From assembly GCA_903894655.1 (NCBI GenBank), contig CAITQY010000785.1, positions 1-11,320 of the forward strand: a DNA stretch of 11,320 bases, read 5' to 3'. Within the stretch, counting starts at the first letter, position 1, and the number at the start of each line of letters is the position of its first letter. The DNA comes from an uncultured Gemmatimonadota bacterium. GTDB taxonomy: Bacteria; Gemmatimonadota; Gemmatimonadetes; Gemmatimonadales; Gemmatimonadaceae. The translations under genes were made by a program, and so were the position numbers. The notes below the pieces were generated by a model that was not told where the DNA came from, did not search any database, and worked only from the letters and a program-made list of their open reading frames with translations. Below, one piece after another: positions 1 through 5,292 of the stretch.

Positions 1-1501
1 CCTCGAAGCGCACCACGATGCCGCCCACCATACCCGAGCCTGAGGCCGTGCTCCAGATGATGTTTGGATCGGTCGGATCAGGCGTCGCCCAGCCGCTCTC
101 TCCGCCGCCCACCGAGTGCCACATGCCGCGGGAAATACCGGCGCCGCGCCCGCCCTGCACGCGGCTGTTGCTCGGCCCACGATAGCTCGGCTCGTCCTGC
201 TTGTTGCCGAGCACATTGTACGGAATGTTGTTGTCGACCGTGACGTGGTAGATCTGGGCGTTGTCGAGACGCTGTTTGAACCACGTGCGACCGCGCGTCG
301 TGGTGATCGATAACCCCTGATCGTGGGCCACGATCTGACGGTCGGCGTTGGTCGGATCAATCCAGATATCGTGGTGGTCGCCACCGGGCGCCTCTTGGCC
401 GGAGAGCGTCGTCAGTGACCGACCACCGTCGATCGACCGCGCATACGAGGCGGTCAGGAAATACATCTCGTTGGCGTTGTCGGGCGTGACGGCCATGCGC
501 GAGTAGTAGTGGGCGCGCCCCATCACGTTGCGATCGCGATTGATCAGCGTCCACGTGGCGCCGGCATTCTCACTGCGCCACAGCTGTCCGCTCTCGGTGT
601 CCTGACCATTCCACGGCACGCCGTCGCCCGTCTCGATCATCGCGAACACGCGGTTCGGCTCCGACGGCGCGATCGCCAGCGCCACCTTTCCCACCGGCTT
701 CACGGGCAGACCGTTCCCCTTGAGTCGCGTCCATGTGGCGCCACCGTCGGTCGACTTGAACAGCCCGCTCCCCGGGCCACCGCTGGTGCGTCCCCAGGTG
801 TGGATCTCGATCTGCCACATCCCGGCGTACAGCGTGCGCGGGTTGGACGGGTCCATGGCCAAGTCGCTGCAGCCGGTGTTCTCGTCCACGAACAGCACCC
901 GCGTCCACGTGCCACCACCATCGGTGGTGCGGAACACCCCACGCTCCTGCTGCGGACCGTAGGCCGTGCCAAGCGCGCACACCAGCACCACGTCGGGGTT
1001 GGTCGGATGGATCGCCAACCGCGCGATGCGCCCGGTCTTCTCGAGGCCCATCAGCGTCCACGTGACGCCGGCATCGGTGCTCTTGAAGATGCCCTGACCG
1101 ATCGAGATGTGGCTGCGGATATGGGCTTCGCCGGTACCGGCCCAGACCACATTGTGGTCGCTCGGCGCCACCGCGATCGCGCCCATCGACAGCACGGACT
1201 GCTTGTCGAAGATCGAGGCCCAGTGCACGCCGGCGTCCGTGGTCTTGTAGATGCCGCCGGAGGCCGCCCCCACGTAGTACGTGGACGGGTCACCCGCGAT
1301 GCCCGCCGCGGTGCTGAATCGGTTCCCTTCGGGGCCGATGTGACGCCATGGGAGCGCGGCGAACGCCGCCGGCGTGATGACAGCAGAGGCAGCCGGATCG
1401 GCCGGCTTAGCGGGCGCACGCTGGGCGCCAACCACGCCGGAAACAGCGATAGCCGCGGTGACGGTGAGCGTCGCGGCGGTTCGACAACGGGCGAAATGCA
1501 T
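1..1501 (-). CDS. Exported BNR/Asp-box (sortilin/VPS10-like) repeat protein, N-terminal 500 residues
   Basis: The frame is open from an ATG at 1501 to the left edge, so the C-terminus is missing. Residues 1-26 form a signal peptide (basic start, Ala/Val-rich core, cleavage likely at VGA-Q), which supports this start. A beta-propeller of Asp-box repeats follows, with S/T-x-D-x-G-x-x-W motifs near residues 87-94, 141-148, 192-199, 250-257 and 310-317 and weaker copies near 356 and 400. The motif around residues 376-384 (DHHDIWIDP) is characteristic of large bacterial proteins annotated as sortilin or glycosyl hydrolase, usually about 1000 residues or more, so roughly half is visible. Such proteins are exported; their substrate is not established and enzyme activity is unproven. 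A GAGG ribosome-binding site lies 5 nt before the ATG, inside an inverted repeat. The right-edge gene appears to be a paralogue seen from its C-terminal end. Family assignment is firm, function is not. Confidence 0.88.
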   Translation of the reverse strand, partial: MHFARCRTAATLTVTAAIAVSGVVGAQRAPAKPADPAASAVITPAAFAALPWRHIGPEGNRFSTAAGIAGDPSTYYVGAASGGIYKTTDAGVHWASIFDKQSVLSMGAIAVAPSDHNVVWAGTGEAHIRSHISIGQGIFKSTDAGVTWTLMGLEKTGRIARLAIHPTNPDVVLVCALGTAYGPQQERGVFRTTDGGGTWTRVLFVDENTGCSDLAMDPSNPRTLYAGMWQIEIHTWGRTSGGPGSGLFKSTDGGATWTRLKGNGLPVKPVGKVALAIAPSEPNRVFAMIETGDGVPWNGQDTESGQLWRSENAGATWTLINRDRNVMGRAHYYSRMAVTPDNANEMYFLTASYARSIDGGRSLTTLSGQEAPGGDHHDIWIDPTNADRQIVAHDQGLSITTTRGRTWFKQRLDNAQIYHVTVDNNIPYNVLGNKQDEPSYRGPSNSRVQGGRGAGISRGMWHSVGGGESGWATPDPTDPNIIWSTASGSGMVGGIVVRFE

Positions 1502-1554
1502 GAGGACCTCAGAAGGTGGACGTAGCCACCATGCTACTGCCTTCTGAGGTCCTC
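1502..1554 (-). promoter_or_regulatory. Perfect 15-bp inverted repeat covering the ribosome-binding site of the BNR gene
   Basis: Arms at 1502-1516 and 1540-1554 are exact reverse complements (15 of 15). Inside them a second 5-bp stem pairs 1522-1526 with 1533-1537 around a 6-nt loop. The arm next to the gene contains the GAGG ribosome-binding site (1507-1510) and ends directly at the ATG. In an RNA that contains both arms, the ribosome-binding site would be locked in the stem. As DNA, the repeat flanks a candidate -10 box, so it could equally be an operator. No T-run follows it, so it is not a standard terminator. The repeat is seen directly; its role is inferred. Confidence 0.7.
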
Positions 1555-1559
1555 GTCAA
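1531..1559 (-). promoter_or_regulatory. Candidate sigma70-type promoter for the BNR gene
   Basis: On the minus strand, TTGACG (1554-1559) is followed by a 17-nt spacer and TAGCAT (1531-1536). These match the -35 consensus at 5 of 6 positions and the -10 consensus at 4 of 6. Initiation about 7 nt downstream, near 1523, would give a leader of about 22 nt that includes only one arm of the inverted repeat. The -35 box begins in the T-run of the icd terminator. The spacing is right, but the -10 box is only moderate, and promoter consensus in this phylum is not well established. Confidence 0.45.
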
Positions 1560-1587
1560 AACTGGGGATGCCCCTACCGGGGCCCAG
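1558..1587 (-). terminator. icd: Probable intrinsic terminator of icd
   Basis: Three bases past the icd stop codon, the minus strand can fold an outer 5-bp stem (CTGGG with CCCAG, 1583-1587 and 1562-1566) and an inner 4-bp CCCC/GGGG stem with a 4-nt loop, with a 4-nt bulge on one side. TTTT follows at 1561-1558. The T-run is short and the stem is bulged, so termination may be partial. Confidence 0.5.
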
Positions 1588-1589
1588 CC

Positions 1590-2807
1590 TCACGCCATCT
1601 TCGCCTGCAACCGGCGATCGATGGCGTCGAGGAACGCCTCCGTGTGCAGGTACGGCGTGTCCTTCGAGATCAGGATCGCCAGATCCTTCGTCATCTCGCC
1701 CGCCTCCACCGCTTCGATGCACACCTGCTCGAGCGTATCGGCGAATGCCGTGACCGCTGGCGTGCCATCGAGCTTGCCGCGATGCGCCAGACCACGCGTC
1801 CAGGCAAAGATCGACGCAATCGGATTCGTCGACGTCTTGTTCCCCTTCTGATACTCACGGTAATGACGCGTGACCGTGCCGTGCGCTGCTTCCGCTTCCA
1901 TCGTCTTGCCGTCGGGCGACAGCAGCACACTCGTCATGAGACCGAGTGACCCGAAGCCCTGCGCCACAATGTCCGACTGTACGTCGCCGTCGTAGTTCTT
2001 GCACGCCCACACGTAGCCACCTTCCCACTTGAGCGCCGACGCCACCATGTCGTCGATCAGGCGATGTTCATATGTGAGCCCCTTGGCGTCGAACTCGGCC
2101 TTGAACTCGTTGTTGAACACTTCCTCGAACAGATCCTTGAACTGGCCGTCGTAGGCCTTGAGGATCGTGTTCTTGGTGCTCAGGTACACTGGGTAGTTGC
2201 GCTGCAGGCCGTAGGTGAGGCTGGAGCGGGCAAAGTCGCGGATCGAGTCGTTGAAGTTGTACATGCCCATCGCCACACCACCGTCGGCGCCGAACTTGAC
2301 CACTTCGAACTCCATCGGCGCGCTGCCGTCGGCCGGCGTGTACGTCATAGTCACCGTACCGGCACCAGGCGCCTTGAAGTCGGTCGCCTTGTACTGATCG
2401 CCGTGTGCATGACGGCCCACCACGATCGGCTTCGTCCACCCCGGCACCAGGCGCGGGATGTTCGAGATGATGATCGGCTCGCGGAAGATCACACCGCCCA
2501 GAATATTGCGGATCGTGCCGTTGGGGCTCTTCCACATCTTCTTGAGCCCGAACTCCTTCACGCGGGCTTCATCAGGCGTGATCGTCGCGCACTTCACCGC
2601 CACGCCGTGCTTCTTGGTGGCTTCGGCCGAGTCGATCGTGACCTGATCGTTGGTCGCATCGCGGTGCTCGATCCCGAGGTCGTAGTACTCGAGTTCGACG
2701 TCGAGATACGGCAGGATGAGCTTGTCCTTGATGAACTGCCAAATGATGCGCGTCATCTCGTCGCCGTCCATCTCGACGACGGGGTTCACAACCTTGATCT
2801 TGGCCAT
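1590..2807 (-). CDS. icd: NADP-dependent isocitrate dehydrogenase, eukaryotic-type homodimeric form
   Basis: This TCA-cycle enzyme oxidatively decarboxylates isocitrate to 2-oxoglutarate and makes NADPH in the cytoplasm. The 405-residue protein closely resembles human IDH1/IDH2 rather than the E. coli Icd type. Numbering coincides with human IDH1 through much of the protein: substrate-binding S94, R100, R109 and R132 (in GRHAHGDQY), Y139, K212, and metal-binding D252, D275 and D279 (in NYDGDVQSD) are all present. HGTVTRHY at 309-316 keeps the Arg-His pair that favours NADP over NAD. Length and both ends are complete. The ATG at 2807 gives the usual short start (MAKIKVVNPVVEMDGDEMTR). It lies 75 bp downstream of the asparaginase-like gene and has no strong Shine-Dalgarno sequence, so it could be either the last gene of the rpsP operon or transcribed separately. 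A hairpin terminator follows its stop codon. Confidence 0.97.
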   Translation of the reverse strand: MAKIKVVNPVVEMDGDEMTRIIWQFIKDKLILPYLDVELEYYDLGIEHRDATNDQVTIDSAEATKKHGVAVKCATITPDEARVKEFGLKKMWKSPNGTIRNILGGVIFREPIIISNIPRLVPGWTKPIVVGRHAHGDQYKATDFKAPGAGTVTMTYTPADGSAPMEFEVVKFGADGGVAMGMYNFNDSIRDFARSSLTYGLQRNYPVYLSTKNTILKAYDGQFKDLFEEVFNNEFKAEFDAKGLTYEHRLIDDMVASALKWEGGYVWACKNYDGDVQSDIVAQGFGSLGLMTSVLLSPDGKTMEAEAAHGTVTRHYREYQKGNKTSTNPIASIFAWTRGLAHRGKLDGTPAVTAFADTLEQVCIEAVEAGEMTKDLAILISKDTPYLHTEAFLDAIDRRLQAKMA

Positions 2808-2882
2808 GCCTAGGGTACCGAAGAAGTTCGGAGAAGAGAGTGGGAACGAATCCCGAAGAATAGCCGACGCCGAGGCCGCTTG

Positions 2883-3377
2883 CTACGCCTCGCCGAGCGG
2901 CTCGAACACGCCGACGTCCCTGTTTTTGCGCACGTCATCCCAACGAAAGCAGCGGCCGTTCATGGCCACGTACACACCTGGTGCCAAGGCCTGCACGAAG
3001 CTCAGCGCGCTTCCCAGGTTGAACAGCCCATCGGAGCTGCCGAAGGCATAGGGCACCATCGCCCCCGTAAGCACGATCGTCTTGGTAGTCAGGGCCGCGG
3101 CGATCACCGCCGCCGTGTCCACCATAGTATCCGTGCCGTGCGTGATCACGATCTGCGTTTCCGGGCAGCTCGCGCAAGCGTGTACGATGCGGTGCCGGTG
3201 CGACTCTTTCATCTCGAGGCTGTCCATCATCATCAGCACCTCGACGTTGACATCAAGCATACAACGGCCGCGCCGCAGCATCTCCTCCACGTGCGTGGCC
3301 TCAAAGTGCAACGTGCCCGTGAGCTCGTCGTACTCCTTGTCGAACGTGCCTCCGGTGACGAACACACGCAGGCTCAT
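2883..3377 (-). CDS. Single-domain asparaginase-like protein (N-terminal domain only)
   Basis: This 164-residue protein matches the N-terminal catalytic domain of type I/II L-asparaginases, which hydrolyse asparagine to aspartate and ammonia. TGGTFDKEY at 8-16 supplies the nucleophile-type T11 and Y16, D52-S53 resembles the substrate-binding loop, HGTDTM at 80-85 gives T82 and D83, and K99 with LTGAM corresponds to the catalytic lysine region. Full-length enzymes have about 330 residues and a second C-terminal domain, which is absent here. The reading frame ends cleanly with TAG and no asparaginase sequence continues before icd, so this looks like a genuine short form rather than a frameshift. 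The chosen ATG (3375-3377) overlaps the trmD stop codon as ATGA, implying translational coupling. An upstream in-frame start near 3557 would lie deep inside trmD and is rejected. Catalytic residues are retained, but whether this domain alone is active and on what substrate is unknown. Confidence 0.85.
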   Translation of the reverse strand: MSLRVFVTGGTFDKEYDELTGTLHFEATHVEEMLRRGRCMLDVNVEVLMMMDSLEMKESHRHRIVHACASCPETQIVITHGTDTMVDTAAVIAAALTTKTIVLTGAMVPYAFGSSDGLFNLGSALSFVQALAPGVYVAMNGRCFRWDDVRKNRDVGVFEPLGEA

Positions 3378-4225
3378 TCGGCCTCGGCGATGTCGGTGGC
3401 GGCCGCGTCGGCAGCGCTCTTTCGCGCCGCCCGCGCCCGCACGCGTTCCTTGGTGGCCTTTGCTTTCGCCTTCTTCAACGCCTTCGCCGCCTGCACGCGC
3501 TCCACGGCCGCAATCGCCGCTTCGCGCGTGGCGATCATCTGCTCGCGCGCGGTCCACTCGGCGCGATCACGCACCTCGGCTTCCCGCGTGCGCTGCAGGC
3601 TCTGATCGTCACGCCACGCCGCCACCTTGGCGTGATCACCACCCACCAGCACGTCGGGCACCGTATACCCGCGAAACTCAGCGGGCCGCGTGTAGCTGGG
3701 CGCGCTGATGCCGCGATCGTAGAACGAATCGGTACGTGCGCTTTCCAGGTCGCTCATGGCGCCCGGCAGCAGGCGCACGGTGGCATCGATGATGGCCAGT
3801 GCTGCCGGTTCGCCGCCGCTCAGCACGAAATCGCCGAGTGACAGTTCTTCGGTGGCCAAATGGGTGGCCACTCGCTCGTCGATGTCCTTGTAATGCCCGC
3901 AGAGCAGTGTGAGCTCGGTGCCGGCAGCGAAGCGCACGGCGTCGGCGTGCGAAAACCGACGACCGCGCGGCGACAGCAGCACGATTGGTGCTTTGGCTTG
4001 CACCGATTCCACCGCTTCGAAGAACGGGCCGGGCTTCATCACCATACCGGGGCCGCCGCCAAACGGATAATCGTCGACGGTGCGATGCCGGTCGTACGTG
4101 AACGTGCGCAGGTCGATCAGGTTATAGGCGACGCCGCCGGTGCCGGCGGCCTTGGCCGGTATGCTGATGGCCAGCGGACCCGCAAAAAACTCGGGGAAAA
4201 TCGTCACGACATTGATGCGCAGCAC
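3374..4225 (-). CDS. trmD: tRNA (guanine-37-N1)-methyltransferase TrmD with extended C-terminal tail
   Basis: TrmD transfers a methyl group from S-adenosylmethionine to G37 next to the tRNA anticodon, which prevents +1 frameshifting. The SPOUT-knot motifs are intact: FGGGPGM (55-61), LLSPRGRRFSH (83-93), CGHYKDIDERV (109-119) and LSLGDFVLSGGE (129-139). R151 and D166 (in TDSF) align with E. coli R154 and catalytic D169. YTRP at 178-181 is conserved, in a context (SAPSYTRP) closer to Bacteroidetes than to E. coli TrmD. Residues from about 226 to 283 form an extra tail rich in Ala, Lys and Arg, probably helical; most TrmD proteins end at 225-255 residues. The start is a GTG at 4225, which places MLRINVVTIFPEF exactly where the family begins. 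It lies 21 bp after rimM and its stop overlaps the asparaginase-like gene. Confidence 0.96.
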   Translation of the reverse strand: MLRINVVTIFPEFFAGPLAISIPAKAAGTGGVAYNLIDLRTFTYDRHRTVDDYPFGGGPGMVMKPGPFFEAVESVQAKAPIVLLSPRGRRFSHADAVRFAAGTELTLLCGHYKDIDERVATHLATEELSLGDFVLSGGEPAALAIIDATVRLLPGAMSDLESARTDSFYDRGISAPSYTRPAEFRGYTVPDVLVGGDHAKVAAWRDDQSLQRTREAEVRDRAEWTAREQMIATREAAIAAVERVQAAKALKKAKAKATKERVRARAARKSAADAAATDIAEAE

Positions 4226-4246
4226 GGCGGTGGTCTCGTGACCGCG

Positions 4247-4780
4247 TTAGCTGTCGAGCAAGCCGTCGAGCGGCTTGAGGACGATCGTGTTGCGCTCCTC
4301 GTCCACGCGCTCGATGATCTCGGGACGCCAGGGCACCAGCGGTCGCCCAGTGGCGGTCTCGACTTCGAGGATCAGCCCCTGCGGTGCCTCGTACACGTCG
4401 CGCACTTCGCCTACGTGTCCCTGGCCATCCACTTCGACCTGCATGCCGATGAGCGCGAAGATGTACATCTCATCGTCGTCCGGCTCGGGCATGTCGGCGG
4501 TGTCGGCCAGCAGGTAGCGGCCTCGCCACGTTTCGGCCACGTCGCGATCGGTCACTTCCGTGACCCGCACGAGCCAGTCCTTGTTCATCGGACGGCCGTC
4601 TTCAATGTGCAGCACTGCCGCGGTGGGATCCCCGCTGATCTCACCCTTGCGGTCACCCGCATAGATGACGGCGCCGGACGTGAAAATCACGTCCGGCGCC
4701 GCAGAGAGCGACTCGACGGCCCAGGCGCCGCGCACACCATGCGCGCGACGTACCTTGCCGACAATCACATAGTCCGGCAG
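4247..4780 (-). CDS. rimM: Ribosome maturation factor RimM
   Basis: RimM binds S19 and helps mature the 30S head of 16S rRNA. The N-terminal RimM domain starts at DYVIVGKVRRAHGVRG and the C-terminal PRC-barrel includes MYIFALIGMQVEV, LVPW and the final GLLDS. Length from the chosen start is 177 residues, usual for the family. The start is uncertain. The frame remains open into rpsP to a TTG at 4828, but the added residues are out-of-frame rpsP sequence and look unconserved. A CTG at 4780 lies 6 nt after GAGG and 1 nt after the rpsP stop codon, and gives a family-like N-terminus. A GTG at 4768 is a conventional alternative but is 18 nt from that site. I use the CTG, with 4768 or 4828 possible. 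Its place between rpsP and trmD is the classic bacterial order. Confidence 0.93.
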   Translation of the reverse strand: MPDYVIVGKVRRAHGVRGAWAVESLSAAPDVIFTSGAVIYAGDRKGEISGDPTAAVLHIEDGRPMNKDWLVRVTEVTDRDVAETWRGRYLLADTADMPEPDDDEMYIFALIGMQVEVDGQGHVGEVRDVYEAPQGLILEVETATGRPLVPWRPEIIERVDEERNTIVLKPLDGLLDS

Positions 4781-4781
4781 A

Positions 4782-5090
4782 TCACGCCTCGGGGAGGGCG
4801 ACCGCGCTGGCCTGCAGCTTGGCGGCAAGCCGCGCTTCGTGACGCGACTTGAGGATACCGGCGCGGCGGAGCAGCGAGCGGACGGTGTCGGTGGGCAGGG
4901 CGCCGACGTTCATCCAATACTCAACGCGATCGTGCTTCAGGTTGAGCGCATTCTCACCAAGCTGCGGCTGGTACTGTCCGATGATCTCGATGAAACGGCC
5001 GTCGCGCGGCGCCTTCGAATCAGCAATGACGATACGGTACATCGGGGTCTTCTTCCGGCCTTCGCGGCGGAGACGAATCTTGACGGCCAT
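4782..5090 (-). CDS. rpsP: 30S ribosomal protein S16
   Basis: This 102-residue protein starts MAVKIRLRREGRKKTPMYR and continues with RIVIADSKAPRDGRFIEIIG and the YQP motif, a clear S16 signature. S16 binds 16S rRNA early in 30S assembly. Residues from about 78 to 102 form a variable Ala-rich tail. It is the first gene of the minus-strand group and is followed after 1-2 nt by rimM. The sequence before the ATG (GAGATCAGAAC) offers only a weak ribosome-binding site. The ffh gene that often neighbours rpsP is not present in the 200 bp upstream, where the genome switches strand. Confidence 0.97.
   Translation of the reverse strand: MAVKIRLRREGRKKTPMYRIVIADSKAPRDGRFIEIIGQYQPQLGENALNLKHDRVEYWMNVGALPTDTVRSLLRRAGILKSRHEARLAAKLQASAVALPEA
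4787..4790 (-). promoter_or_regulatory. rimM: Ribosome-binding site favouring a CTG start for rimM
   Basis: GAGG on the minus strand lies within the last rpsP codons. It is 6 nt before the CTG at 4778-4780 and 18 nt before the GTG at 4766-4768. It is the only good Shine-Dalgarno match near the conserved RimM N-terminus, which is why the CTG was chosen. Confidence 0.4.
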
Positions 5091-5150
5091 GTTCTGATCT
5101 CAGTTCAGACAGTTTGGACAGCTCGCCAGCAGATAGCCCTTTGCAGGGTT

Positions 5151-5225
5151 GCCGGCGTTTCGGGCTCGTCGCGAAGTCGGCGTTTCCGACCCGCACCCGA
5201 GTCCCCGTTTCCGGGGAGCCTTGAA
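5151..5225. repeat. Three degenerate 25-bp tandem units in the rpsP/ggt divergent region
   Basis: The hexamer CGTTTC occurs at 5156, 5181 and 5206, exactly 25 bp apart. The flanks are partly conserved: CGGCGTTTC is shared by units 1 and 2, and GTTTCCG by units 2 and 3. Units 2 and 3 also contain short inverted repeats around the hexamer (GTCGG/CCGAC at 5176-5190; TCCCCG/CGGGGA at 5202-5217). The region 5091-5292 is otherwise non-coding and should contain the promoters of both divergent operons. The repeats could be protein-binding sites or a decayed tandem repeat; nothing decides between these. Confidence 0.5.
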
Positions 5226-5228
5226 GCA

Positions 5229-5257
5229 TAGTCAGGTCCGCCCCCCAAAGGTAGATT
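5229..5257 (+). promoter_or_regulatory. ggt: Candidate promoter for the ggt-sulP-can operon
   Basis: TAGTCA (5229-5234), a 17-nt spacer and TAGATT (5252-5257) each match the sigma70 boxes at 4 of 6 positions. The predicted start near 5264 would leave a leader of about 29 nt before the ggt ATG. The match is moderate and the sequence is short, so this is a suggestion only. Confidence 0.28.
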
Positions 5258-5292
5258 CAGAGCGCACAGCTTTTCCCCAACCCCGCCCCTAC

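Noticed and set aside
509..1525. Long plus-strand open frame opposite the BNR gene
   Set aside because: Arg/His/Gly-rich translation without recognisable domains; it is the GC-rich antisense of a convincing minus-strand gene.
2064..2813. Plus-strand open frame opposite icd
   Set aside because: It mirrors a highly conserved enzyme gene and its translation shows no family features.
2818..2831. CCGAA/TTCGG hairpin in the icd leader as a regulatory structure
   Set aside because: Only 5 bp with a 4-nt loop, with no partner alternative structure and no link to a known riboswitch.
3374..3557. Longer N-terminus for the asparaginase-like gene
   Set aside because: The extra residues are out-of-frame trmD tail sequence, whereas the ATG at 3377 gives the family N-terminus directly.
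3860..4852. Long plus-strand open frame across rimM and trmD
   Set aside because: It spans two real genes in antisense and has His/Arg-rich composition typical of shadow frames.
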